Assembly: GCF_019266065.1 (NCBI RefSeq)
Contig: NZ_LPNR01000122.1
Location: forward strand, 13,682 to 75,634
DNA length: 61,953 bases
Reading direction: 5' to 3'
Source: Nocardia sp. MH4
GTDB taxonomy: Bacteria; Actinomycetota; Actinomycetes; Mycobacteriales; Mycobacteriaceae
Below are positions 25,681 through 33,507 of this stretch, in pieces. The notes under the pieces are model-generated. The model was not told where the DNA came from. It made no database searches and saw nothing but the letters and a program-made list of their open reading frames with translations. The stretch's first letter is position 1; each line of letters opens with the position of its first letter. The translations under genes and the position numbers were made by a program.

Positions 25681-25710
25681 GAAAAATGACCAGGACGACG
25701 GTCCTGGTCA
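25681..25710 (-). terminator. intrinsic terminator after tRNA-Val
   Basis: A perfect ten-base stem (TGACCAGGAC at 25687-25696 with GTCCTGGTCA at 25701-25710), a four-base loop, and on the minus strand a run of five T from 25686 to 25682. A textbook Rho-independent terminator. Confidence 0.85.
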
Positions 25711-25716
25711 TTGCTG

Positions 25717-25788
25717 TGGTCCCAGCTGGTTTCGAACCAGCGACCTTCCGCGTGTGAGGCGGACGCTCTCCCGCTGAGCTATGGGACC
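25717..25788 (-). tRNA. tRNA-Val (CAC)
   Basis: A 72-base cloverleaf on the minus strand. The acceptor stem is GGTCCCA with TGGGACC, the anticodon loop CTCACAC gives CAC (valine GUG codons), and the T-loop is GGTTCGAAACC. The 3' CCA is not encoded. It is followed at once by a strong terminator. Confidence 0.95.
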
Positions 25789-25834
25789 GAACACTGTGCC
25801 GAGGGGCTCGGTAGGGCCTCTCGAACGAGATGGA

Positions 25835-25865
25835 ACATTAGCACGGCGCACCCGGGTGACACCAA
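25835..25865 (-). promoter_or_regulatory. promoter of tRNA-Val (CAC)
   Basis: Minus-strand TTGGTG (25865-25860), a 19-base spacer and TAATGT (25840-25835). The context GCTAATGTT is identical to that of the promoter before the plus-strand tRNA cluster, which supports both. Spacing is on the long side. Confidence 0.45.
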
Positions 25866-26179
25866 ATCGCCTCGTGAACGGGGGCTTCGGGCTCCCCGGC
25901 CGCTTTTGCAGACCGCCGTAGTCACACCTTCCCCTGAACGGATTATCGCACTACTACATGCCTTCATACGCATATCTACGTGTTCTCATGACTGCGCTCT
26001 GCGGAGAGTCGAGGAGCCGCGAGACAGAGATGTCGCCGTGCCGACATGGACGACTGAACCGATGACACACCCACCGCGACCGTCACGGACGATTCGCCGC
26101 CATCCACCGCCCCCACACGCCCGGCGACCACCCGAACAACATGCGTGTAATTCACATTTAGGCCCATCTACCAGCCGAT
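25866..26179. other. intergenic stretch without a gene
   Basis: Between the two divergent tRNA promoters. Base composition is less GC-rich than the surroundings, with an A+T-rich patch near 25940-25985. No start with ribosome site, no RNA fold and no repeat was recognised. Confidence 0.5.
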
Positions 26180-26209
26180 TTGTAGTCTGCGCCGACCGTC
26201 GGCTAATGT
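26180..26209 (+). promoter_or_regulatory. promoter of tRNA Gly-Cys-Val cluster
   Basis: TTGTAG (26180-26185), an 18-base spacer and TAATGT (26204-26209). Transcription should start near 26216, about 55 bases before tRNA-Gly. It shares GCTAATGTT with the divergent tRNA-Val promoter. Confidence 0.55.
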
Positions 26210-26269
26210 TTTCCTCGCACCACGGAGAGCAGCCAAGCCGCAAGGCCGACAGCCTCCGGAAGTGCGAAT

Positions 26270-26341
26270 GCGGATGTAGCGCAGTGGTAGCGCATCACCT
26301 TGCCAAGGTGAGGGTCGCGGGTTCAAATCCCGTCATCCGCT
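26270..26341 (+). tRNA. tRNA-Gly (GCC)
   Basis: A 72-base cloverleaf. The acceptor stem is GCGGATG with CATCCGC, the anticodon stem-loop TCACC-TTGCCAA-GGTGA gives GCC, and the T arm is GCGGGTTCAAATCCCGT. No encoded CCA. First of three tRNAs in one transcript. Confidence 0.95.
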
Positions 26342-26381
26342 CGAGAGGTAGGTTAGGCATTCATGCCATCCTCCTTTGCGC

Positions 26382-26452
26382 GGTGGAGTGGCCGAGTGGT
26401 GAGGCAACGGCCTGCAAAGCCGTGCACACGGGTTCGATTCCCGTCTCCACCT
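26382..26452 (+). tRNA. tRNA-Cys (GCA)
   Basis: A 71-base cloverleaf. The acceptor stem is GGTGGAG with CTCCACC, the anticodon loop CTGCAAA gives GCA, and the T arm is ACGGGTTCGATTCCCGT. It ends one base before the next tRNA begins. Confidence 0.95.
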
Positions 26453-26453
26453 C

Positions 26454-26528
26454 GCGCGATTAGCTCAGCGGGAGAGCGCTTCCCTGACACGGAAGAGGTC
26501 ACTGGTTCAATCCCAGTATCGCGCACCA
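26454..26528 (+). tRNA. tRNA-Val (GAC)
   Basis: A 75-base unit including an encoded CCA. The acceptor stem is GCGCGAT with ATCGCGC, the anticodon loop CTGACAC gives GAC, and the T arm is ACTGGTTCAATCCCAGT. With the CAC tRNA on the other strand, two valine isoacceptors lie within 800 bases. Confidence 0.95.
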
Positions 26529-26529
26529 C

Positions 26530-26568
26530 AAGAAGGCCCCGGTTTCGACCGGGGCCTTCTTGCGTTTC
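26530..26568 (+). terminator. intrinsic terminator of tRNA cluster
   Basis: A perfect thirteen-base stem, AAGAAGGCCCCGG (26530-26542) with CCGGGGCCTTCTT (26549-26561), loop TTTCGA, then TGCGTTTCT. It begins one base after the CCA of tRNA-Val. Confidence 0.85.
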
Positions 26569-26710
26569 TAGGCCAGGCCGACCGCCGGACCGCGGCATGT
26601 AACCCAGGTCACTCCCGACCCGGATACCGTCGGCGCTCCCCTAGGATCGGCACTCGGCGTCGCCGGGCCGGTGTCGGCGACGCGGACCAGCGGCATGGAG
26701 GGGCGAGCAG

Positions 26711-27784
26711 TTGAGGCAGATCCTGTTGTCGGCGGGGATCGCCCTGTTCGTCACCATCACCCTCACCCCGGTGCTGATCCGGGTCTTCGCGCGCCGTGGC
26801 TTCGGCCAGGAGATCCGGATCGACGGACCCGCCAGCCACCAGACCAAACGCGGCACCCCGACCATGGGCGGGCTGGCGATCGGCGCCGGCGTGTGGGCCG
26901 GATTCCTCGGATCACACCTGATCGGCCTCCTGTGGGACGCCCCAGGGCCCAGCGCCTCCGGTGTTCTCGTGCTGCTGCTGGCCTCGGCGCTCGGTATGGT
27001 CGGTTTCCTCGACGACTCGATCAAGCTGCGCAAACACCGCAATCTCGGCCTGACCGCGGCGGGCAAGTATCTCGGGCAGATCGGTGCCGCGGTCGTGTTC
27101 GCAGTGCTGGCGCTGCGTTTTCCCGGCGCGACGGGGCTCACTCCCGCGGGCAACAATCTCTCCTACGTCCGCGACATCAACACCATCGCCTTCGAGTCGC
27201 TGATCTTCGTCGCGTTCATCTGCCTGCTGGTGGTGGCCTGGTCGAACGCCGTCAACATCACCGACGGTCTGGACGGTCTCGCGGCCGGCTCGATGAGCCT
27301 GACACTGGGCGCCTACGTGGTGATCACGCTGTGGCAGTTCGAGAACTCGTGCGAGCTCAGCCCGGGCCGGGGCTGCTACAACGTGCGTGATCCGCTCGAT
27401 CTCGCGGTGGTCAGCGCCGCCGCCGCGGGCGCGTGCATCGGGTTCCTGTGGTGGAACGCCGCGCCTGCCAAGATCTTCATGGGCGACACCGGGTCTCTGG
27501 GCCTCGGCGGCCTGGTGGCCGGACTGTCGATCACCAGCCGCACCGAACTGCTCGCGGTGGTGCTCGGCGCGCTGTTCGTCGCGGAGATCCTGTCGGTGCT
27601 GCTACAGATCGTCGTCTTCCGCACCACGCACACGCGGCTGTTCCGGATGGCACCGTTCCATCACCACTTCGAATTGAACAATTGGCCCGAGACCGCGGTG
27701 ATCATCCGGTTCTGGGTGCTGGCCGGCATCGCGTCGGCGATCGGGCTGTGCCTGTTCTACGGCGAGTACATCACCGCGCTGTAG
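26711..27784 (+). CDS. mraY: MraY-type phospho-MurNAc-pentapeptide transferase, stand-alone
   Basis: A 357-residue polytopic membrane enzyme. MraY hallmarks are all present: SHQTKRGTPTMGG, GFLDDSIKLRKHRNLGL with the DD pair, NAVNITDGLDGLAAG, KIFMGDTGSLGLGG and MAPFHHHFEL. It should transfer phospho-MurNAc-pentapeptide to undecaprenyl phosphate, forming lipid I. MraY is normally in the dcw cluster between murF and murD; neither is here. This copy follows a tRNA cluster and is followed by an unrelated gene, so it is either a second copy or a relocated one. The TTG at 26711 follows GGAGGGG. No key residue appears lost. Confidence 0.9.
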   Translation: MRQILLSAGIALFVTITLTPVLIRVFARRGFGQEIRIDGPASHQTKRGTPTMGGLAIGAGVWAGFLGSHLIGLLWDAPGPSASGVLVLLLASALGMVGFLDDSIKLRKHRNLGLTAAGKYLGQIGAAVVFAVLALRFPGATGLTPAGNNLSYVRDINTIAFESLIFVAFICLLVVAWSNAVNITDGLDGLAAGSMSLTLGAYVVITLWQFENSCELSPGRGCYNVRDPLDLAVVSAAAAGACIGFLWWNAAPAKIFMGDTGSLGLGGLVAGLSITSRTELLAVVLGALFVAEILSVLLQIVVFRTTHTRLFRMAPFHHHFELNNWPETAVIIRFWVLAGIASAIGLCLFYGEYITAL

Positions 27785-27848
27785 CCGGGAACTGTCGGAC
27801 CGCCCCGCTACGCTGACCCGACACAGTGAGCGAGCGGGAGGTGGCCCA

Positions 27849-29039
27849 GTGAGTGCCGGCAGCGGGCGGGAACTCGACCACGACATCGCCGCCGATGTCT
27901 CCTTCGAACTCGAGGAACTCGACGAGCTGGTCGCCGAACTGCTCACCGAGCACGCCGAACGCGCCCCCAGGGACGCGCGGATCGTCGCCCTGCGCCTCGG
28001 CATCGGCGGGCAGCGCCCGGAAACCCTGACCCGCATCGGCGCCCGCTACGACCTGGCGCGCGACCGGGTCCGTCAGCTCTACGCCAAGGCGATCGGGCAG
28101 CTGGTGCGCGAGGCCGCCCGCTCCGGGCACCGCTGCGCCGAGGTGTTCGCGCACCGTTACCCGCGCGACGCGGGCGATCTGCGGCTGGTGCGGGAGCTGC
28201 TCACCGAGACCTACGCCACCGACACCGATCTGGTGGCGATGGAATGGTCGTATCTGAAACTGCGCCTGGCCGGGCACGACCAGACCGACGCCAAGCGCGT
28301 CGCCGGATACGTGATGCAGCGAATCCTGGGCTGGCAGAAGAAGACCGCCAGCATCCTGGCCAAACTGCATCCCCTCGACGAGACCGACGACCTGGGTCCG
28401 CTGCTCGACGACGTCGAATGGGCCGACGGGACCCCCGCTCCCCTGCCGACCGCCTCGGCCCGCGTCGCCGACGGCGACGACGACGGCCGCGGCCGCTTCT
28501 ACCTCGCCACCGTCGGCCGCGATGTCGCCTACGATTCCGCGCTGGCGGCCCGGCTGCTGCGCACCCTCGACGCCAGCCCGGCCGTGACAGCGTTCCAGGA
28601 GGAGCCGACCGCGCTCATCTACGCCTTCGGCGGCGAGGACCACGTGCACTACCCGACCGTCGCCGCGCGGCTCACCGACGGCAGGACGGTGCTGGTCGAC
28701 GTCGTTCCGCTGGGCCGGATCGCCTTCCATCACACCAGGATCCAGAGCGAGCTCGCCCGCGCCTATGCCCACGACCAGGGCTGGGGCTGGCTGACCTGGA
28801 CCGGCAGCGCGCTGGACCCGGCCCGGCTGCGGGCCCGCGTCACCGACCCGGCGATCGAGCAACGCCTCGCCGACGATCTCGACAAAGGTCCCTACGATCG
28901 CCGCGCGCTGGCGAGCGTGCGCGCCGAGACCGGCCTCGATCTGCTCGATCTGGCCGGGCTCGTGCTGCGCAACGACTGGCGGTGGGACCGAACGCCGATG
29001 CGGCTCAGCGCGTCACCAGCGCGCCTGCCATCACGGTGA
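27849..29039 (+). CDS. sigma-region-4-like HTH protein with possible degenerate nuclease fold
   Basis: A 396-residue protein. Residues about 45-90 resemble sigma-70 region 4 (TLTRIGARYDLARDRVRQLY, then AKAIGQLV). No region 2 is present, so it is not a standard sigma factor. The C-terminal half contains HYPTVAARLTDGRTVLVDVV (from His267), which has the hydrophobic rhythm of TnsA-like nuclease cores (hxxPDFhh...hEVK) but lacks the Asp and Glu-x-Lys. This likeness is by eye and may be wrong. GGGAGGTG precedes the GTG. The gene end overlaps the convergent CoiA-like gene by 35 bases. The function is unknown. Confidence 0.7.
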   Translation: MSAGSGRELDHDIAADVSFELEELDELVAELLTEHAERAPRDARIVALRLGIGGQRPETLTRIGARYDLARDRVRQLYAKAIGQLVREAARSGHRCAEVFAHRYPRDAGDLRLVRELLTETYATDTDLVAMEWSYLKLRLAGHDQTDAKRVAGYVMQRILGWQKKTASILAKLHPLDETDDLGPLLDDVEWADGTPAPLPTASARVADGDDDGRGRFYLATVGRDVAYDSALAARLLRTLDASPAVTAFQEEPTALIYAFGGEDHVHYPTVAARLTDGRTVLVDVVPLGRIAFHHTRIQSELARAYAHDQGWGWLTWTGSALDPARLRARVTDPAIEQRLADDLDKGPYDRRALASVRAETGLDLLDLAGLVLRNDWRWDRTPMRLSASPARLPSR

Positions 29040-29958
29040 TCACCAGCAGCATCGCGCAGCAGGTGAGCCACTGCCACTGATTGATCGTGCGGTCCATTCG
29101 GCCGATCGTCGCCCGCAGGCCCGCCGCGATCCGCTGCTGGGCGACCAGTTCGCTGCGCACCCCGGCCAGGGTGATCGCCTCGGCGTCGGCGTTCACGCCC
29201 GCGCGGTCGATCCGATGGTGCAGCCGGTTGACCAGCTTCTGCTTGTCGCGCACGGTCTGTCGCGACACCGCCAGCTCGACCCGCTGATCGCGCAGCTCCC
29301 TGCGCTGATGCTCGATCATGGCGGCCTGCGCCGCGGTATGCCGCTCCCAGGTGCCCACCTCGGCCCACCCTCCTGTCGTCGAATCCGCGTGACCCCAGTG
29401 GATCTCGCCGGTCACCCAGCCCTCGAGGAAGTCACGCAGTTCCCAGCCCGGCCGCACCGGACCGGCGAAACCCGTCTCGCCCGCGGCGAGCATGCCCTGA
29501 TCGATGCGGTAGTCGGCCGCCGCGGGCGCGAAATCGGCGATGCCGACCGCGGGGACCAGCGGCACCCAGTACCCCTGCGGGCAGACCCACAGCACGTCGT
29601 CGATGCCGGCCGCCTGCAGGCGTCGGCGATGCGCGCGGGCCGCGGTGATGTCGAGGGGGCCGCTGCGCACCTCGACCACACAACGCCGATCGCCACGACG
29701 CCAGAAGATGTCGACGGGGATGTCGTCGACCCGCGCGTCGACCTCGGCCTCGTCGGCGCCCGCCGCCGTCAGTCTGCCGCAGATCCAGTGCTCGAGCCGC
29801 TGGGTATTCCATTGGGTCGCCACACATTCGGGGCACCCACAGCCGTATCCGGTCCGTTCCGGTGCCGCCCGCCTGGTGCCCTCGGAGATGCCGAGTTCGT
29901 CGAGCAGCGCCCGCCGTCCGCACACCACCTGGGTGTCGCTTCGCCGCTTCGTCCTCAC
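29005..29958 (-). CDS. membrane-anchored CoiA-like nuclease-fold protein
   Basis: A 317-residue protein. Residues 38-60 form a Cys-rich patch (CGCPEC and a later His and Cys) that may bind zinc. Residues 80-125 resemble the PD-(D/E)xK core of CoiA competence proteins: PVDIFWRRGD gives Asp83, CVVEVRSGPLD gives Glu96-x-Arg98, and RRRLQAAGIDDVLWV completes it. A coiled-coil-like stretch follows (about 215-285), and the C-terminus is one membrane helix. The topology suggests a nuclease domain held at the inner membrane, perhaps acting on incoming DNA. The GTG at 29958 has GAGGGAG six bases upstream. It ends inside the convergent HTH gene. Confidence 0.75.
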   Translation of the reverse strand: MRTKRRSDTQVVCGRRALLDELGISEGTRRAAPERTGYGCGCPECVATQWNTQRLEHWICGRLTAAGADEAEVDARVDDIPVDIFWRRGDRRCVVEVRSGPLDITAARAHRRRLQAAGIDDVLWVCPQGYWVPLVPAVGIADFAPAAADYRIDQGMLAAGETGFAGPVRPGWELRDFLEGWVTGEIHWGHADSTTGGWAEVGTWERHTAAQAAMIEHQRRELRDQRVELAVSRQTVRDKQKLVNRLHHRIDRAGVNADAEAITLAGVRSELVAQQRIAAGLRATIGRMDRTINQWQWLTCCAMLLVITVMAGALVTR

Positions 29959-30341
29959 ACCACACTCCCTCACCGGGGACCCTGACGTGTGCCCGCGCCC
30001 ACGCCCTGTTCTCCAGGTTCCCGCAGCCACCGACGGGCCGCCAGCCCCCTTGACCCGCGCTCGGGTGCGTCACCGCCCGGTGAGCGAGATCACAAACGCG
30101 ATTCCACTTGAATATCAAGCTATTTCATTGTGCCGACGTCGCGGAACGTCGCCGAGATCTTGATCATTTCGATACACAGACCGGGCCTGTTGCCCGTCCA
30201 TTTCGTCCGGATTACGAAACGCTTCGGCGCGTCGCGGATCCGGTCACCGGGACATCGCGACGACGCGGGCGCAGCGCCCGGTGGATATGATCGCTGCGGC
30301 CGGGGCGGGCACGCTCGCCGAGCACGGGAAGTAGGGTGTGC
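29959..30341. other. divergent intergenic region with palindrome
   Basis: Separates the CoiA-like gene (minus) from the repeat protein (plus). It is A+T-rich for the window between 30090 and 30190. A perfect five-base-arm palindrome, CTTGA-ATA-TCAAG, lies at 30107-30119. On the minus strand TTGATA overlaps it, with a possible TGTGAT -10 after an 18-base spacer. The palindrome may be an operator for one or both genes. Nothing else is recognised. Confidence 0.4.
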
Positions 30342-33300
30342 ATGAACCACGCTGAGCACGACGAGTCCATCGGGTCGATGCTGGCGAGTATCGCCGCGGC
30401 GCTGCGTGAGGTCAGTGACAAGCTCGATGTCGTCGCCGCCCGGGTCCAGCAGGAAGTCCCCAGTTTTCCCGCCGATGACGATCTGCCCGACCAGACCAGG
30501 ATCCGCAGGCTCGAGACCTGGGCTTTCCATGCGTCACAGGACATTTCCCGGCTCAGTGCCCGGCTCGACGCCCTCGACGGCGGCGATCCCGAGCCGGCAC
30601 CGCGCGCTCGCGGCACCCGCAGCCGCCGCGAAGTGCGGGAGGCCGCCGAAGCCGCCGCGCGCGCGGCCGCCGATTCCGGCGCGGGAGAAGAGCTCTCGTC
30701 CCCGAACCCGGCGGGTGACCGGCCCCCGCTGGAGCGCCGACATTCCCGCACCGACCACCTGGGCGACCCGACCTGGCCACTCACCGTCGCCCCGATCCCC
30801 CGTCCCTCGACGACCGTCGAACCGGGGAGCGAGCCGACCGGCGAGGCCGCGCAGTTCGCCGATACGGCGCGGTCGGCGCGTTCGGGTCGCGCCGAAGGTC
30901 ATGCGGCGGGCGGTTCCGCGTCGGCGGGCGGATCGGCCGTGGGCACGCTGGCCGACGGTACGGCCGAGTCCGGCGGTCCGACGCCGCCGGTCAACGGCAC
31001 GGATCGTGCGCTGCCGGTGAACGGTCGGGATCGCGTGCCACCGGTGAACGGCCGGGCATCGGTGAACGGGACGTCCCGCGCCATCAGCACGAAGCCGCTC
31101 AACGGGGTACGGGTGGTCGATGACTCGGAGTCGCGACGCGACCTTCCGGCGCGCGGGGAAACGGCCGCCGACGAGCGGGGCCGGGGAGCTCGCCGACTCG
31201 CTGCCGAAGGTGCCGCTCCCCTGGTCGGTGCGCCCCAGGCCGGTGCTCGCCAGGTCGATGCGCCCCAGGCAGGGGCTCCCCTGGCCGATGCACCCCAGGC
31301 AGGGGCCGAGGGCGTGCGGGGCGGCGTCGAACCGACCGTAGCGGCCCACGGTGCCACGGCAGAGAAGTCGGTGCGAGGAACCGGGCAGGCGGGCGGAGGG
31401 CCCGAGTACAGCACCGGCGTTGCCGGGGCGTCCGCTCCCGACTGGCAGACCGAGGCGCAGGCGGGACAGCAGATCATCGCGCCCAGCGCGTCGCAGGCCG
31501 GCGAGCCCACCTCGGCGACCGCCCGGAGGCACGCCGACTCTCCTCCCGGCGGACAACTACCGGTCCGTTCGACTACTTCCGACCAGCCGAACGACGGAGG
31601 CGGCGGTGTCGTCGGTCCGGATCGACAGGTCGATCGGTTCACCTCGGCGAGCACCGCTGCACCGCGGCCCGACGATGCCGGGACCGCGCGACCGCCCGCC
31701 GACGATGTCGTCCCGAGCGAGTCCGCGCGCCGGTGGGCCGACCGCCTCGCCGCGGCCGCCGCCGACCAGCAGGGCGGCGATGTCGTCCCCACCGCCGCCG
31801 CGCGGGCGTGGGCCGATCGCCTGGCCGCCGCCGCGCAGCAGCAGACCGACGATGTCGTGCCCACGGCGACCGCCCGCGAATGGGCCGACCGCCTAGCCGC
31901 GGCAGCCGAGTTGGATGCCCTCGCCGCGGCTGCCGGACGAAGTGACGCGGCCGCGACGGCGGAGCGGACCGGTGTCGCCGCGCGGTTGGGGTCGGTGAAC
32001 GGCCGGGCGGTGGAGTTGTCGGACGACACCGTGATCGAGGCCGTGGAACGGCCAGGCACGCAGCGGTTGCCGCACAACGGTGCGAGCCGGGGTGGCGAGG
32101 CCGGTGGTTCGGGTCGTGACGCCGAGGTCGGTGGGCGGACGGTGTCGATGTCGGCGCTCGGACGCGAGGGAGCGTCGCCGGAGGCAGATCTGCCAGGGGG
32201 GAACGCTACCGGGACAAGTGCACTGTCGGCCGAGGTCGCGGCGCGCCGGGGAGAGTCTGTCGCAGGGGCTGCCGACGAGCTCACCGTGCCGGGTCGAACC
32301 GCGCTGGGTGAGGCCGCCCGTGGCGGTGACCGGGTGATCGACGGTGCCCACGCGTCGCAGGCGAATGCCGCTGCCGTCGACATGGTGTCGGATCCGCCGA
32401 CGGAGACCGGGGTGCGCCCGCCCGCCGAGACCGGTGTGGAGCGGGCCAGGCCGGTCGGCAAGCCCACCGGGGCGACGACCGCGCCGGGAGTGGGCGCCGG
32501 ACCGGCAGCGGGATCGTCGGAGGCGTTGTCCGGCAATCGGATCGATGCGACGGCCGACGACCTCGAGCGAGTCGTGAGTGATCCCCGGTCTGCCGGTCTC
32601 ACCGCGGGTGACCGGGGCGAGACGGCCGGTGCCTCCCCGGTGGACGGGTTCGATCCGCGCTCCGCCACGTCACCGGAGCCCGCGGCCTCCGGCACCACCA
32701 CCAGCGGAATCCACTGGACCTTCACCGACGAGGACCTGACCACGCCGTCGGCCCCGAGCCCGAACGGCTACGCCCGCAACGGCTTCACCGGCGGCGACTC
32801 GCAGCGCCCCGGGTCGATGTTCGACGAGGTCCCGCGAGAGCGCCTCACTTCCTCGGGTGACACGCCACCGCCGCCACCCGCCCGCCTGTCCGTGCCGAAG
32901 GACCCCGGCGCTGCCGGACAGTCCACCGGCAACGCGGGGCACGCTGCCTCCGCGGCCGACCGCGCAAGCGCGAGCCTCGAACCCTCAACAAGATTCGGTG
33001 CCTCGACCAGCGACCACGACAACGCGGGCCTGGAACCCACCACCCGATTCAGCAGCTCCACCAGCGACTACGACAACGCAGGTCTGGAGCCCGCGACGCG
33101 GTTCGGCGGCTCGACCAGCGACCGAGGAACCGAGGGCCTCGAGCCCGCGGGGGGCTCTGGGAGCGAATCGGCGCGGGCCGGTGGGTTCGCCGCGGCGAAT
33201 GCGCGGGGACCGGAGGCGCCGGCGACCAGCCCGCTCGATCGTGTGGCGTCCGATCCGGCGCCGCCGACCGCGACCGACGCGGCGGGGATCACCGTGACGG

Positions 33301-33437
33301 GGACGTTCCGGGCGTTCGACATCGAGCGCGCGCACGTCGACAAACTGCAGGCGATGCTGGACGAATTGAAGCGATCGTCGGGGCTGCCGCCGGGGCGGAG
33401 CGATGTCTTCGGGCCGCCGACCACAGAGCCCGGCTAG
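30342..33437 (+). CDS. large low-complexity repeat protein of unknown function
   Basis: A 1031-residue protein (ATG 30342; a GTG six bases earlier is possible). Only the ends look structured. The first 100 residues form a helical, probably coiled-coil region (MLASIAAALREVSDKLDVVA and ISRLSARLDALDGG). The last 45 read GITVTGTFRAFDIERAHVDK then LQAMLDELKRSSGLPPG. Everything between is Ala/Gly/Pro/Thr/Ser/Asp-rich, predicted disordered, and holds at least four families of short repeats. There is no signal peptide, membrane helix or known domain. It could be a scaffold that links partners held by its two ends; that is inference. It diverges from the CoiA-like gene. Confidence 0.75.
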   Translation: MNHAEHDESIGSMLASIAAALREVSDKLDVVAARVQQEVPSFPADDDLPDQTRIRRLETWAFHASQDISRLSARLDALDGGDPEPAPRARGTRSRREVREAAEAAARAAADSGAGEELSSPNPAGDRPPLERRHSRTDHLGDPTWPLTVAPIPRPSTTVEPGSEPTGEAAQFADTARSARSGRAEGHAAGGSASAGGSAVGTLADGTAESGGPTPPVNGTDRALPVNGRDRVPPVNGRASVNGTSRAISTKPLNGVRVVDDSESRRDLPARGETAADERGRGARRLAAEGAAPLVGAPQAGARQVDAPQAGAPLADAPQAGAEGVRGGVEPTVAAHGATAEKSVRGTGQAGGGPEYSTGVAGASAPDWQTEAQAGQQIIAPSASQAGEPTSATARRHADSPPGGQLPVRSTTSDQPNDGGGGVVGPDRQVDRFTSASTAAPRPDDAGTARPPADDVVPSESARRWADRLAAAAADQQGGDVVPTAAARAWADRLAAAAQQQTDDVVPTATAREWADRLAAAAELDALAAAAGRSDAAATAERTGVAARLGSVNGRAVELSDDTVIEAVERPGTQRLPHNGASRGGEAGGSGRDAEVGGRTVSMSALGREGASPEADLPGGNATGTSALSAEVAARRGESVAGAADELTVPGRTALGEAARGGDRVIDGAHASQANAAAVDMVSDPPTETGVRPPAETGVERARPVGKPTGATTAPGVGAGPAAGSSEALSGNRIDATADDLERVVSDPRSAGLTAGDRGETAGASPVDGFDPRSATSPEPAASGTTTSGIHWTFTDEDLTTPSAPSPNGYARNGFTGGDSQRPGSMFDEVPRERLTSSGDTPPPPPARLSVPKDPGAAGQSTGNAGHAASAADRASASLEPSTRFGASTSDHDNAGLEPTTRFSSSTSDYDNAGLEPATRFGGSTSDRGTEGLEPAGGSGSESARAGGFAAANARGPEAPATSPLDRVASDPAPPTATDAAGITVTGTFRAFDIERAHVDKLQAMLDELKRSSGLPPGRSDVFGPPTTEPG
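31224..31310 (+). repeat. 30-base tandem repeat, three units
   Basis: Units coding for (V/A)-(G/D)-APQAGAxxx, for example VDAPQAGAPL and ADAPQAGAEG. In frame within the large repeat protein. DNA identity is high between units two and three. Confidence 0.75.
31701..31925 (+). repeat. about 75-base tandem repeat, three units
   Basis: Units of 24-25 residues beginning DDVVP or GDVVP and containing ARxWADRLAAAA. In frame within the large repeat protein. The WADRLAAAA part is amphipathic and may form a short helix or a binding motif repeated three times. Confidence 0.8.
32973..33146 (+). repeat. 54-base tandem repeat, three units
   Basis: Units of 18 residues on the plan (S/G)LEPxTRFxxSTSDxxxx, followed by a partial unit GLEP. 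In frame within the large repeat protein. Units differ at several codons, so the array is not very recent. Confidence 0.8.
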
Positions 33438-33507
33438 CACCAGCGCAGGAGCAGGCCCAGGCCGCCGGTGCCGGAAGCCGTTCGGGGAGACCGGCGTCGG
33501 GGGCCGG

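Noticed and set aside
25717..26528. tRNA genes as an integration site for a mobile island
   Set aside because: No integrase, no duplicated tRNA 3' end and no flanking direct repeat; the neighbouring genes are mraY and gap.
27849..29039. Annotation as an extracytoplasmic sigma factor
   Set aside because: Only a region 4-like HTH is present; region 2 with its -10-binding motifs is missing.
30899..32743. A long open frame of about 614 codons on the minus strand, antisense to the repeat protein
   Set aside because: Very high third-position G+C leaves antisense frames open. Its product is Arg/Ala/Pro-rich with no domain, and the plus-strand frame has a ribosome-side start, structured ends and in-frame repeats.
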